DNA from: Oscillospiraceae bacterium
Lineage (GTDB): Bacteria > Bacillota > Clostridia > Oscillospirales > CAG-272
Assembly: GCA_015064025.1 (NCBI GenBank)
Contig: SVSZ01000007.1
Location: forward strand, 1-41,205
Direction of reading: 5' to 3'
Length of the DNA stretch: 41,205 nucleotides
The translations under genes and the position numbers were made by a program. The first letter of the stretch is position 1; the number at the start of each line of letters is the position of its first letter. This document shows, piece by piece, positions 32,795 through 41,205 of this stretch. The notes beneath the pieces were generated by a model. It had not been told where the DNA came from and made no database searches. It was given only the letters and a program-made list of their open reading frames with translations.

Positions 32795-34944
32795 TCACTC
32801 CTCTGCCGCTCTCTCCCAGTCACAGCTGCCGTACGTATCCCGCAGATACTCCGCCGCAGTGACGGGATCGGCAAGCTCCTGCGCAGAAAGCTCGATCTCG
32901 GACATCTCCTCCCAGAAATCCGTAATAGACCATCCCTCCGTCTTTGCAAAGGTGACACGAGCAAGAGCGTCACAGTTGTAAAATGCATCGGCTGTGATCA
33001 AGGTCACCGTAGAAGGAATTGTCACGTCGGTCAACGCCTTACAATCGGAAAAAGCCCCCCAGTCAATATAGCTAACTCCCTCTGGGATCTCAACGTGGGT
33101 CAAGGAGCTGCATTTGTAAAAGGTCCATGAAAGGATCCCTTCAATGCTTGAAGGAAGGGTAACACTTTCAAGTGCCGTACACCGTTCAAACGCACTTTCG
33201 CTGATGTGCACCACGCCCGTAGGGATCACAACGCGAGTCAAGGTCCGATTCGCATAAAATGCATAGCCGTAAATTTCATAGCTCTTTCCGTGACAGCTTA
33301 CAGGCAGGGTCACCTCCGCCGAGCTCCCCGCATAATCCAACAAATAGGCAAGCTCCCCGTCCTCATAAAAGACGAAGCCGTCGGGGTCCGTCCACAAACG
33401 GCTTGTCGCCTCCGCGTCGGTGTGAATATCAAACGCATAGCCTCCAAGCCCTGTCGTATCAAAGATGGAACCGGGAGAGACCTTCACGTGCTCGGAAAGC
33501 TCGTAGACCTCGATAAGCTTACTGCAACCCTCAAATGCCCAATCTCCAATGCTCTCGATGCAGGAAGGGATCGTAACGGTCACAAGACCGATACAGCCCC
33601 TAAACGCCCCCGCACCAATGTGCAAAACACTACCGTCGTCGGGGATGACAGACGCCCGACAGCCTAAGATCAAGGTCGCGCTCTCACGCTCGATCAGACA
33701 GTTTTGCGTGCCATGTACACGGGATTTTCTTCTGCCACCGCAATGCTTGAAAGCGAGGAGCAGCCATAGAACGCATCTGTCCCGACGGTCTTTACACTCG
33801 CAGGGAGAGAAAGCGCTTCAAGGGAGACGCAATCAAAGAATGCGCTCTCTCCAATGCTCTCAAGGTGTGCAGGTAAAACGACGTCATTAAGCTCCATACA
33901 TCCCCAAAACGCCTCCGTTCCGATGCTCCGCAGATCCTTTGGAAGCGTGATGCACGTCAGATCCTCACAGTTCTCAAACGCACCATCTCCAATGTGCAAA
34001 ACACTTCCGTCGTCGGGGATCAGCGAGGTCTTACATCCAAACACCAAGGTCTTACTCTCCGTCTCGATCAGGCAGTTTCCCACCGCCATGTATACGGCAT
34101 TGTTCTCTACCGTAATGCGTTCAAGTCCCGTACAGCCCATAAATGCATCGACACCGATGCTTGCAAGAGAAGCGGGAAGAGTCAGACTTGTAAGCCGATT
34201 GCACCCTTGGAAGGCTTCCTCTCCGATACTGACAAGCGTCGACGGAAACACCACGCTCTCAAGGCTGTCACAGCCGAGAAACGCACAGCTCCCGATGTCC
34301 GTCACCGTTTCGGGAAGAACGAGCTCTGTCAGCTCCGTGCATCCAAAAAATGCGTCGGCACCGATTTTTGTAACGCTGCCGTCCGTGGGGATCACAGAGC
34401 CGTTACATCCGAAAAGCAACGTTTTGCTTTTGATCTCGATCAGACAGTTCCCCACTGCCTTGTACACGTCATTTCCCTCTTCTACGGAAATGCGCTCCAG
34501 CGGTGAACCGATGGAAAAAGCAAGCTCCCCGATCCGCTCAATGCTGGAAGGGATCGTGATGCCCGTAAAATACGGACAAAAGCTAAACGCATACGCCTCG
34601 ACCTCCTTTACGGGAAGCCCGGCATATACGGAGGGAATGATCAGCTCATCCTCCATATAATTACCGGGGCCATCGACGATGTAATAGCTCTTGTCATCGC
34701 TCAAGCGGTAGGACAGCTCTATCTTTTCAACCGTGGGCTCTCCGCTCCCCTCCTCCGGGGAAGTGGTTTCCTTTTCTACCACAACGTCCTCTTCGCTCTC
34801 ATCCGCAGTGCCCTCTTCGGTCTTTGTACTTTCCCGCCCCTCGTCCATCGATGCATCCGTTTCCCCCGGCACCGTACATGCCGAAAAAGCACAACACACC
34901 GCCAACAAAAGCGCGATGCACACGTACAGTCTTTCTTTTTTCAT
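32795..34944 (-). pseudogene. BspA-type leucine-rich-repeat lipoprotein gene with a one-base frameshift
   Basis: Two adjacent reading frames are halves of one gene: 33694-34944 (416 residues, lipoprotein signal ending SAC, Cys23, then LRR_5 repeats) and 32795 to about 33715 (C-terminal repeats plus DGFVFYEDG island). The break is at a TTTT run, 33702-33705, in the third copy of a repeated cassette. Copies 1 and 2 have 15 bases in this part and copy 3 has 14; adding one T restores the NCLIE motif and a continuous frame of about 716 codons. The start has GGAGGGAG. It could be a real mutation, phase variation in the homopolymer, or a sequencing or assembly error. If not repaired, a truncated 416-residue lipoprotein is made. 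Confidence 0.9.
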
Positions 34945-35003
34945 GGTCGTCTCTCCCTCCGACGTGTCGGTTTTCTTCTTTGATCCTGCAACCGTTCAAC
35001 TTC

Positions 35004-35032
35004 AGTATACCACACTTTTGTAAAAATTGCAA
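35004..35032 (-). promoter_or_regulatory. sigma-A promoter of the frameshifted BspA-like gene
   Basis: On the minus strand: -35 TTGCAA (35027-35032), 17-base spacer, -10 TATACT (35004-35009), about 60 bases before the start codon. Confidence 0.85.
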
Positions 35033-35073
35033 GTAAAAAAAGAACTGCCTCAAAATCACCGATTTGAAGCAGT
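35033..35073 (-). terminator. Intrinsic terminator of the recA-recX operon
   Basis: On the minus strand the stem pairs ACTGCTTCAAATC with GATTTTGAGGCAGT (35044-35073) around GGT, with one mismatch, and is followed by UUCUUUUUUU (35034-35043). It lies 21 bases after the recX stop and directly upstream of the next promoter. Confidence 0.88.
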
Positions 35074-35094
35074 CCCTTTTCCGTCGCACACTTT

Positions 35095-35769
35095 TTATTC
35101 ATCGGCGCGTCGCAATGCTCCGATCGCCGCTCGGATCTCGCTCACAGAATATCCGTAACGGGAAAGGAAGCCCATCATGCGCCTGTATTCATCCGCATCA
35201 CGCGGGACGTCGCCGTAGTGCTTTTCGATCAACGCCCTGCACTGCCCTGCAAAATCCACCTCGCCAAGAAGGCTCAACGCACTCTCCACCGCCTCAGCGC
35301 CAAAGCCTCGACTCCACAGGTGCGCACGGATCCGCTTCTCGCCCCAGAGCTTACGAAGAGAGCGCTCCACCTCGCGCTGTGCATCCTTTTCCTCATCGAT
35401 CAGCCCACGGGAGAGAAGCTGCTCTGCCGCAGCAGTTGCCACCTCGCGTGAATATCCTTTTTTGGTAAGCTTCATGGCAAGCGTCCGAAAGGAATTGGCA
35501 CCGAAGGACAATAAGCTCTCGCCACTGCGGATAGCTCGGCAGAGCTCTCCCGCCGCTTCGATCCGCTCGTATTCCTCCTGCGAGATCACACCGCGGCGCG
35601 GCTTGAGAGCGGTATACTGCTCCATAGTAAGAAGAAGACTTTTTTGTTCACAGTGCGCACCGCTCTCCAGAAGCAATTGCACCTGTACCTCGGCGCCGTC
35701 ATGCTGTGCACGAAGGGCTCGCACGGTGATCCGCAGAGCATCCGTCGCCTGTGTATTATTCTCCGTCAT
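35095..35769 (-). CDS. recX: RecX regulatory protein
   Basis: This 224-residue protein is a RecX homologue, which binds RecA filaments and limits recombinase activity. Residues about 90-224 hold the three-helix repeats typical of RecX, with [43 protein letters not shown] and a C-terminal [17 protein letters not shown]. The start ATG at 35769 overlaps recA by 14 bases. There is no good ribosome binding site, so translational coupling to recA is likely. This recA-recX order is common in bacteria. Confidence 0.9.
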   Translation of the reverse strand: MTENNTQATDALRITVRALRAQHDGAEVQVQLLLESGAHCEQKSLLLTMEQYTALKPRRGVISQEEYERIEAAGELCRAIRSGESLLSFGANSFRTLAMKLTKKGYSREVATAAAEQLLSRGLIDEEKDAQREVERSLRKLWGEKRIRAHLWSRGFGAEAVESALSLLGEVDFAGQCRALIEKHYGDVPRDADEYRRMMGFLSRYGYSVSEIRAAIGALRRADE

Positions 35770-36871
35770 TGGAGAGGCGTAGGTCGAAATCGTCCTCATC
35801 CTCGTCATCCACCTCAAATTCCTCGTCCGCACCAAGCTTTGCGTCGGCGCTCAGCGCGCGCACCTTTGCCTCGATCTCAGCCATCAGCTCAGGGCTGTTT
35901 TCAAGCAGCTTGCGTACGTTTTCCTTTCCCTGTCCGATACGCTCGCCCTCATAGGAGAACCACGAGCCACTCTTCTTGATCACGTCAAGCGCAATGGCAA
36001 AATCCAAAATTTCGCCCGAGAGGGAGATGCCCTTTCCGTAAAGAATATCAAACTCCGCCACACGGAAGGGGGGAGCTACCTTGTTCTTGACGATCTTGCA
36101 TTTTACGTGGTTGCCGTAAATATCGTTGCCGTCCTTCAGCTGCTCTGTCTTTCTCACGTCAATGCGCACCGACGCAAAGAACTTCAAAGCGCGTCCTCCC
36201 GTGGTCGTTTCGGGATTTCCGTAGATGACACCGACCTTTTCTCTGATCTGGTTGATGAAGATCACCACACAATTGCTCTTGGAGATGACGCCCGACAGCT
36301 TGCGCATTGCCTGCGACATCATTCTTGCCTGGACGCCGACCATGGACTGTCCCATGTCTCCCTCAATCTCCTGTCTCGGCACCAGAGCCGCTACGGAGTC
36401 GATGACAATGGCATCCACAGCACCCGAACGTGCCAACGCCTCACAAATTTCAAGTGCATCCTCGCCGCAGTCGGGCTGTGAAACAAGAAGCTCGTTGATA
36501 TCCACACCAAGCCCCTTGGCATACACGGGATCCAGCGCATGCTCCGCATCGATGAATGCGGCGGTTCCACCCGTCTTCTGCACCTCTGCCAGAATATGCA
36601 GTGCCACGGTCGTCTTACCCGAGGATTCGGGACCGAAGATCTCCACGATGCGTCCGCGCGGTACACCGCCGATGCCAAGCGCAAGGTCAAGAGAAAGAGA
36701 GCCCGTGCGGATCGCCTGGATCTCCATATGTGTGTTCTCTCCAAGCCGCATCACAGAGCCCGCACCAAAGTTGCGCTCGATCTGTGAAAGGGCGGTTTTA
36801 AGTGCCTCCGCACGTCCCGTACCGTCAAGATTCTGCGGAACGGGTGCCTTTGTCTTTTTCGAAGCTGCCAT
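35756..36871 (-). CDS. recA: Recombinase RecA
   Basis: This 371-residue protein is RecA, which forms filaments on single-stranded DNA for strand exchange and SOS induction. Seen: Walker [10 protein letters not shown] (residues 80-88), the DAEHALDP block, [10 protein letters not shown] (Walker B), the L1/L2 loop region with [11 protein letters not shown] and [12 protein letters not shown], and an acidic C-terminal tail (DDEDEDDFD). The ATG at 36871 follows GGAAAGGAAA. A consensus promoter lies upstream. No GAAC-N4-GTTC type LexA box was noticed near it, but this was by eye only. Confidence 0.98.
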   Translation of the reverse strand: MAASKKTKAPVPQNLDGTGRAEALKTALSQIERNFGAGSVMRLGENTHMEIQAIRTGSLSLDLALGIGGVPRGRIVEIFGPESSGKTTVALHILAEVQKTGGTAAFIDAEHALDPVYAKGLGVDINELLVSQPDCGEDALEICEALARSGAVDAIVIDSVAALVPRQEIEGDMGQSMVGVQARMMSQAMRKLSGVISKSNCVVIFINQIREKVGVIYGNPETTTGGRALKFFASVRIDVRKTEQLKDGNDIYGNHVKCKIVKNKVAPPFRVAEFDILYGKGISLSGEILDFAIALDVIKKSGSWFSYEGERIGQGKENVRKLLENSPELMAEIEAKVRALSADAKLGADEEFEVDDEDEDDFDLRLSNDGE

Positions 36872-36922
36872 AATGAATGTTTCCTTTCCTCCTCGGCGCA
36901 TGCGCCGTCGTTTCATGCCTAT

Positions 36923-36951
36923 ATTATAATACAAGCCTCTCCCTTTGTCAA
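36923..36951 (-). promoter_or_regulatory. sigma-A promoter of recA
   Basis: On the minus strand: perfect -35 TTGACA (36946-36951), 17-base spacer, perfect -10 TATAAT (36923-36928). Confidence 0.92.
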
Positions 36952-37049
36952 GAGGTTTTTTGAATATATTTTTCCGAAAATGGAATTTATTTTTTGACCG
37001 AGCAGAATCAAGGAAAGTTATTCGTCAATCATTCTTCTCATTTTGGAAC

Positions 37050-37080
37050 AAAAGCGACGTCCGCGCAAGGCGGACGTCGC
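37050..37080 (-). terminator. Intrinsic terminator of the Gfo/Idh/MocA gene
   Basis: An 11-bp perfect stem (GCGACGTCCGC and complement, 37054-37080) with a 5-base loop is followed on the minus strand by UUUUG. It lies 23 bases after the stop codon of the oxidoreductase gene. Confidence 0.82.
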
Positions 37081-37103
37081 AAATATACACCGATTTTGGA
37101 AAA

Positions 37104-38120
37104 TCAGTCAAACTTATAGTTGGGAGCAACAGGCTTGCCCGTCATAGAGGACTCAACGATCGCCATGCAGGTCGCAACGGTCTTAGCGCCCTCAAAAGCA
37201 GTCATCTGTACGGGAGTTCCGTTGAGCACGTGATCGGCAAATACGTCGAACTCGTGGCATACGTTGTGATTGTTGATGTCCACGGGAATGATCTCGGGCT
37301 CCTTCTTTACGTCAATGCCGTCCTCGCCAAGTGTCCAAAGCTGCATGGTATCGGAGGTGTTGTCGCAAAGGATGGTTCCCTTGCTGCCCCACAGCTGGGT
37401 GCGCATGGTGTAGGGACGCTTGCAGCCCGTGGATACGAATACCTTACCCATCAGATCCTTGTTCCACTTCATAACGGCAACGGTCGCGTCGTTGTAGGGA
37501 GCGTTGGGAAGCAGGGTGTGCGTACCGTACGCAAAGACCTCCTCGACGTCTCCGCCGAACCAACGGAGCAGGTCTACCGCATGGCAACCGCCGCCGATCA
37601 CACCGTGACGGTTGGGGTCTGCGCGCCACTCGTGCATGATCTTGAAGTAGTCGTGAGCGTACTCGGACTCCATGTAGTAAAGGTCACCGATCACACCGTC
37701 GTCAACCAGCTGCTTTGCCTTGACGAACGCGGGGGTGAAACGGCAGATCTGTCCAACCATAAATACCTTGTCCGACTTTTCGGCAGCCTTAACGATCGCG
37801 TCGAGGTCCTCGCGAACGATCGCCAGAGGCTTTTCGCACATCACGTGCTTGCCTGCTGCAAGGAATGCCTCGGACATCTCGCGGTGGAGCTGGTCGGGAG
37901 TGATGATGAGCACTGCGTTCATCTCCTCGATCTTCAGAAGCTCCTTCCAGTCGGTGAATCTCTTCTCCTCGGGAATGTTGTAAAGATCACCCTCTTTTTT
38001 GAGGGTTTCGGGATTGATGTCGCAGATCGCCGCGACCTCGATATTTCTGTCAACAAGACCCTTGAGGTGATGACGGCCCATCACAAGACCGATCACACCC
38101 ACACACATCTTCTTTTCCAT
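37104..38120 (-). CDS. Gfo/Idh/MocA family oxidoreductase
   Basis: This 338-residue protein has the two-domain layout of the family: an N-terminal Rossmann fold beginning VGVIGLVMGRHH (residues 7-18), the CEKPLA motif with catalytic Lys97, and a C-terminal alpha/beta domain with GGGCHAVDLLRWFGG. It likely oxidises or reduces a sugar, inositol or sugar acid with NAD(P). The substrate is not deducible. It is transcribed alone, with an AAGGAG site, its own promoter and a terminator. A remnant of a possible sugar isomerase lies about 900 bases upstream at 39026-39202. Confidence 0.9.
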   Translation of the reverse strand: MEKKMCVGVIGLVMGRHHLKGLVDRNIEVAAICDINPETLKKEGDLYNIPEEKRFTDWKELLKIEEMNAVLIITPDQLHREMSEAFLAAGKHVMCEKPLAIVREDLDAIVKAAEKSDKVFMVGQICRFTPAFVKAKQLVDDGVIGDLYYMESEYAHDYFKIMHEWRADPNRHGVIGGGCHAVDLLRWFGGDVEEVFAYGTHTLLPNAPYNDATVAVMKWNKDLMGKVFVSTGCKRPYTMRTQLWGSKGTILCDNTSDTMQLWTLGEDGIDVKKEPEIIPVDINNHNVCHEFDVFADHVLNGTPVQMTAFEGAKTVATCMAIVESSMTGKPVAPNYKFD

Positions 38121-38181
38121 GTGCAATCTCCTTATCATAAATTTGATATTTCCGCGCCTTACACAGCACGGTTCCATCTTT

Positions 38182-38210
38182 ATATTACATCAAATGCTTA
38201 TAAAAATCAA
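38182..38210 (-). promoter_or_regulatory. sigma-A promoter of the Gfo/Idh/MocA gene
   Basis: On the minus strand: -35 TTGATT (38205-38210), 17-base spacer, -10 TAATAT (38182-38187). Confidence 0.8.
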
Positions 38211-38267
38211 TACAAAATCTGCTCTTTTTCTGTCACAATACGTTTTTTCGTGACAGGATTGTGCAAT

Positions 38268-39029
38268 TTATGAGCGTTTGATCCCGAATTTCTCCCAAAG
38301 AAGGACCTCAAGGCGCGCGTCGTCCACTCCTTCCTCGATGTAGGTAAGCGTGTCTCCCTCAAACTCCTTGTAGTCGCGACCGTTGATCGCATACCGTCCC
38401 GTTTCCGTCTTGATGGCAAGCATCAAAGCCTTGTGAAAGGGCGAGTCGGGATGGCGCTCACACCAAAAGGATGGCATGATAAAATCGATCTCTGCCTGTT
38501 CCTCCTCGGTAAAGGAATAGAAGGGACGCCACGCGCCATTATGAAGGTCGGACACCATCCATCCGCCGTCTGTGTGGCGGTCGATACGCCAGAGCTCACC
38601 AAACTGCGCTTGCTCCTTCCCCTCCTCCATCCGCAAGGGATGACGGGGTGCGCTTTGCCCGATACCGACGTCACACAGATAATCCCCGTCGGGAAGAGAT
38701 ACCACCAGCACGCGATGGCGACGCATCGGAAGTGAGGTCTCCCCACGCCAGAACCGCGCAAGATAGCTGCGCACCTTGAAGCCGAGCTCCGATAGCAGTG
38801 CCGCGAGTGCCCCGTTCACCTCAAAGCAATATCCGCCTCTGTGACGGGTAACAAGCTTATCAAAAAGTGCCTCCGGCTCCAAGGAGAGAGGGATCCCGTC
38901 CACAATATCAAGGTTTTCATACGGGATGCGCGTCACGTGCGCATATTGGAGCTTGTTGAGAAAAGCGACGTCAAAAGCAACGTCCGATGCATCCAGCCCC
39001 AGACGTTCAAGATATGCCCCCGCGTTCAT
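38268..39029 (-). CDS. Arylamine N-acetyltransferase
   Basis: This 253-residue protein has the NAT fold and its cysteine-protease-like triad: Cys68 in RGGYCFEVN, His105 in RRHRVLVV and Asp120 in LCDVGIG. It transfers acetyl or other short acyl groups from CoA to arylamines or hydrazines; the natural substrate in gut Firmicutes is usually unknown. The N-terminal helices include RIPYENLD, typical of the family. The start (39027-39029) overlaps the stop of the 58-residue gene upstream and has a GGGGGA site. Confidence 0.92.
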   Translation of the reverse strand: MNAGAYLERLGLDASDVAFDVAFLNKLQYAHVTRIPYENLDIVDGIPLSLEPEALFDKLVTRHRGGYCFEVNGALAALLSELGFKVRSYLARFWRGETSLPMRRHRVLVVSLPDGDYLCDVGIGQSAPRHPLRMEEGKEQAQFGELWRIDRHTDGGWMVSDLHNGAWRPFYSFTEEEQAEIDFIMPSFWCERHPDSPFHKALMLAIKTETGRYAINGRDYKEFEGDTLTYIEEGVDDARLEVLLWEKFGIKRS

Positions 39030-39202
39030 TGCCGATCCCCCGGCATATAGCCGCAGACAAAATCACGGGGAAAGAGCACACCCGCTTCACCAAGACGTCC
39101 CTTCCATGTTGCGGAATGCGGCTCGATGGAAAGGTCTCCGTCGTATCCGCATACAAACTCAAAATCCTTCGCGGCATGTCCCGCAGTCATCCCAAGCTTC
39201 AT
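39026..39202 (-). CDS. 58-residue protein, probable internally deleted remnant of a sugar phosphate isomerase/epimerase
   Basis: A short reading frame with a strong GAAGGAG site encodes 58 residues and overlaps the acetyltransferase start by four bases (ATGA). Its start, MKLGM, is like the first strand of TIM-barrel sugar phosphate isomerases. The part GYDGDLSIEPHSATW and the later GVLFPRDF look like the last strand and helix of the same family. The middle 200 or more residues are missing, so it appears to be an in-frame internal deletion. A catalytic role is excluded. It may survive because it couples translation of the downstream gene. The family link is by motif recall. Confidence 0.6.
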   Translation of the reverse strand: MKLGMTAGHAAKDFEFVCGYDGDLSIEPHSATWKGRLGEAGVLFPRDFVCGYMPGDRQ

Positions 39203-39222
39203 AACGCTTCTCCTTCGATATT

Positions 39223-39267
39223 AAAAATGAAGGGAAAGAAGAATCTTTTTGTGATTCTCCTTTCCCT
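39223..39267 (-). terminator. Intrinsic terminator downstream of putP
   Basis: On the minus strand, AGGGAAAG-AGAATC pairs with GATTCT-CTTTCCCT (39231-39245 with 39253-39267, one mismatch), followed by UUUUU (39223-39227). The ribosome binding site of the next gene begins within about 10 bases. Confidence 0.85.
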
Positions 39268-39282
39268 GAAATGATAAAATAA

Positions 39283-40842
39283 TTATTCGCCTGCCTTGAC
39301 CGCCTCAAAGTCCTCTTCCACCTCGCGCGAGGGTGCGGGGGTAAGGAGAGAAACAACGACGATGCAGATGGACGAGAAGATGAACGCAGGCAGCAGCTCA
39401 TAGATCGCAAACGCACCGCCCAGCGTGCTGATAACAAGCTTCCAAAGGAAGACCATGCCCGCACCGCCGACCATACCTGCAATCGCGCCCGCCTGTGTCG
39501 TGCGCTTCCAGAAGAGCGAGAAGAGCATCAAGGGACCGAAGGTCGCGCCAAAGCCCGCCCAAGCGAAGGAAACGATGCTGAAGATGACACTGTTTTCATC
39601 CAACGCAATGATCATTGCAATGGCGGTGATCGCGATCAGTGTAATACGGGTGATAAGCATGACCTGCTTGTCGGTCGCATTCTTTTTGACAAGCCCATGG
39701 AAAATATTCTTCGCAAACGCAGACGCTGCAATGAGAAGATAAGAGTCGGAGGAGCTGATCGTCGCCGCCAGAATTCCGGCCATCACAAGACCTGCGACGA
39801 TGGGAGGCAGCGAGGAGGTCGCCATGGTGATGAAGATATTCTCGGACGCAGACGCTGTCAGATGCACTGTCGGGAAGAGCTGTCTTCCGACGATACCGAT
39901 GAATACGGCAACTGCCAAAGACACAACGACCCAAACCATCGCAATGCGTCTGGATCTCTTAAGCTCGTCCTCGCGTCTGATCGCCATGAAGCGAAGGAGA
40001 ACCTGAGGCATACCGAAGTAACCAAGCCCCCACGCAAGCATTGAGCAGATGGAAAGAATCCCGTAGGGCTTCGCCTCACCGAACTGGGGAACACCCGCAA
40101 TTACAAGCTGTGTTCCGCTCTCATCCACCACGGGATTCGCAAGACCGAAGAAATCAAGGAAGCCGTCGATCTTTCCCGCGTTTTCAAACACGGCGCCCAA
40201 GCCGCCCGCACTGGCAACACCGAGGGTCACGACGACGCCGAGCGCTACGATCATCACGATACTCTGCATAAAGTCGGATGCGCTCTCGGCAAGGAAGCCG
40301 CCGAGAATGGTATAAACAAGAACGAACACTGCACCGATGATCATCATCGGGATGTAAGGAAGACCGAACAGCGTGGAGAAAAGCTTACCGCAGGTAACGA
40401 GACAGCTTGCCGCATAAACGGTAAAGAAGATCAGAATGAACGCCGCGGCGATCGTCAGGATCAGCTTATTCTTCTCGCGGAAACGGTTGGAGAAGAATTC
40501 GGGGAGCGTGATGGAGTTGTTCGCTCTGATGCTGTATCGGCGCAATCTCTTGGAAACGATGAGCCAGTTGAAATACGTTCCCACAGCCAGACCGATCGCG
40601 GTCCATGCCGCATCCGCCAGACCGCACCAGTAAGCCACACCGGGAAGTCCCATCAGAAGCCATCCGCTCATGTCGGATGCCTCGGCACTCATCGCGGTCA
40701 CCCAAGGGCCCAAGGAGCGCCCGCCGAGGAAATAGCTCTCGGAGCTCTTATTCGCTCTCTTTGCGTACACGATACCGATCACAATAACCGCCGCCATATA
40801 GACGACCATCGCGACCAAAAACTGAATAGATTCGGGAGTCAT
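39283..40842 (-). CDS. putP: Sodium/proline symporter
   Basis: This 519-residue protein is a sodium:solute symporter of the PutP type, with about 13 hydrophobic segments. Conserved features are SYFLGGRSLGPWVTAMSA (N-terminal sodium/substrate region), EASDMSGWLLMGLPG, LPEFFSNRF, GGFLAESASDFMQ and AGILAATISSSDS of the later helices. It imports proline with sodium. The ATG at 40842 follows AAAGGA at 9 bases; the longer frame starts inside the promoter region. It has its own promoter and terminator. Confidence 0.95.
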   Translation of the reverse strand: MTPESIQFLVAMVVYMAAVIVIGIVYAKRANKSSESYFLGGRSLGPWVTAMSAEASDMSGWLLMGLPGVAYWCGLADAAWTAIGLAVGTYFNWLIVSKRLRRYSIRANNSITLPEFFSNRFREKNKLILTIAAAFILIFFTVYAASCLVTCGKLFSTLFGLPYIPMMIIGAVFVLVYTILGGFLAESASDFMQSIVMIVALGVVVTLGVASAGGLGAVFENAGKIDGFLDFFGLANPVVDESGTQLVIAGVPQFGEAKPYGILSICSMLAWGLGYFGMPQVLLRFMAIRREDELKRSRRIAMVWVVVSLAVAVFIGIVGRQLFPTVHLTASASENIFITMATSSLPPIVAGLVMAGILAATISSSDSYLLIAASAFAKNIFHGLVKKNATDKQVMLITRITLIAITAIAMIIALDENSVIFSIVSFAWAGFGATFGPLMLFSLFWKRTTQAGAIAGMVGGAGMVFLWKLVISTLGGAFAIYELLPAFIFSSICIVVVSLLTPAPSREVEEDFEAVKAGE

Positions 40843-40881
40843 GAAATAGGATCCTTTCGCTTTTTGTTTTGTATACACGGT

Positions 40882-40911
40882 ATTATAGCATACAAAGGTA
40901 GATTTTGTAAA
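40882..40911 (-). promoter_or_regulatory. sigma-A promoter of putP
   Basis: On the minus strand: -35 TTTACA (40906-40911), 18-base spacer, -10 TATAAT (40882-40887). Confidence 0.85.
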
Positions 40912-40971
40912 GAGCTTTTGTAAAATTTGTTACATAAATAAAAAATTCACAAGCATCCCCATTTGCGGAAC

Positions 40972-40998
40972 AAAAAAACCGAGGCGCTTGCCTCGGTT
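40972..40998 (-). terminator. Intrinsic terminator of the right-edge VOC-family gene
   Basis: A perfect 9-bp stem (AACCGAGGC and complement, 40977-40998) around a 4-base loop is followed on the minus strand by a run of seven U residues (40972-40978, partly in the stem). The stretch 40999-41104 shows no feature I can support. Confidence 0.88.
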
Positions 40999-41104
40999 CT
41001 TCTGTTGCGAAAGAGCAGTAAAAAGGTGTGTAAATGTAGGTAAGAACAGCGAAAAGGTGTGCGATTTCACGCTGTTGTCTGCTCGATAAATTGGAATTTG
41101 TTAA

Positions 41105-41205
41105 TTATATTGGTGTTCCAACTTCAATTAGGTTGCCGTCTAAATCATAGAATCTGACCACCTTTTGTCCCCAACTGTGAGTCATCAGGCGATTGACATA
41201 TTCAA
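41105..41205 (-). CDS. Glyoxalase/bleomycin-resistance fold (VOC) protein, C-terminal part only
   Basis: Only the last 33 residues are inside the window; the gene runs off the right edge. The visible end contains VVRFYDLDGNLIEVGTPI, which is the typical final strand of vicinal-oxygen-chelate proteins, with the metal-ligand Glu in LIEVG. The specific function (lactoylglutathione lyase, resistance protein or other) cannot be told from this piece. A terminator at 40972-40998 follows. Confidence 0.82.
   Translation of the reverse strand, partial: EYVNRLMTHSWGQKVVRFYDLDGNLIEVGTPI

Noticed and set aside
36872-36951. LexA (SOS) operator at the recA promoter
   Set aside because: No clear GAAC-N4-GTTC type palindrome was found near the promoter by eye.

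Overview
The window looks like chromosomal DNA of a gut-type Clostridia (Bacillota) of moderately high GC. The grounds are strong AGGAGG-type ribosome binding sites, near-consensus sigma-A promoters with 17 nt spacers, a ZTP riboswitch, a YerC/TrpR-type histidine regulator, the HisZ/short-HisG pair and BspA-type leucine-rich-repeat lipoproteins. No rRNA or tRNA gene and no CRISPR array was seen. Species level cannot be read from the sequence.

Left part (1-12322): two divergent biosynthetic operons share one intergenic region. Leftward runs purE-purF-purM-purN-purO-like (last gene cut by the window edge), behind a consensus promoter, a ZTP riboswitch and an intrinsic terminator. Rightward runs a ten-gene histidine operon: hisR-hisZ-hisG-hisD-hisC-hisB-hisH-hisA-hisF-hisIE. 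It starts from a promoter that overlaps two inverted repeats and ends at a strong terminator. All steps from PRPP/ATP to histidine are present except histidinol-phosphate phosphatase. The PurF here lacks the N-terminal cysteine nucleophile but keeps the Fe-S cysteines and the PRPP site.

Middle left (12362-15877): leftward genes for a short membrane-anchored protein, a helical protein of unknown function, a lipoprotein polysaccharide deacetylase and an AEC-family permease.

Centre (15929-30069): the most interesting segment. One leftward operon of 15 tightly packed genes starts from a single consensus promoter decorated with TTTACGTAAA-like sites. It encodes a zinc-ribbon protein, a probable small terminase, large terminase, portal, scaffold, coat, head-tail adaptor, a tail-nozzle-like protein and a tail fibre with an internal duplication. 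It ends with a set of membrane and coiled-coil proteins. No integrase, repressor, replication, tape-measure or lysis gene is visible. It is either a podovirus-like prophage stripped to its particle genes or a domesticated particle operon (for example GTA-like).

Right of it (30070-35041): a MITE-like element with terminal inverted repeats and internal palindromes, a short extragenic palindromic repeat, then two convergent BspA-like lipoprotein genes that share one bidirectional terminator. The second is broken by a one-base deletion in a repeated cassette.

Right end (35042-41205): recA-recX, a Gfo/Idh/MocA oxidoreductase, an arylamine N-acetyltransferase preceded by a 58-residue remnant that looks like an internally deleted sugar isomerase, a PutP-type sodium/proline symporter, and the C-terminal end of a glyoxalase-fold (VOC) protein cut by the window edge.
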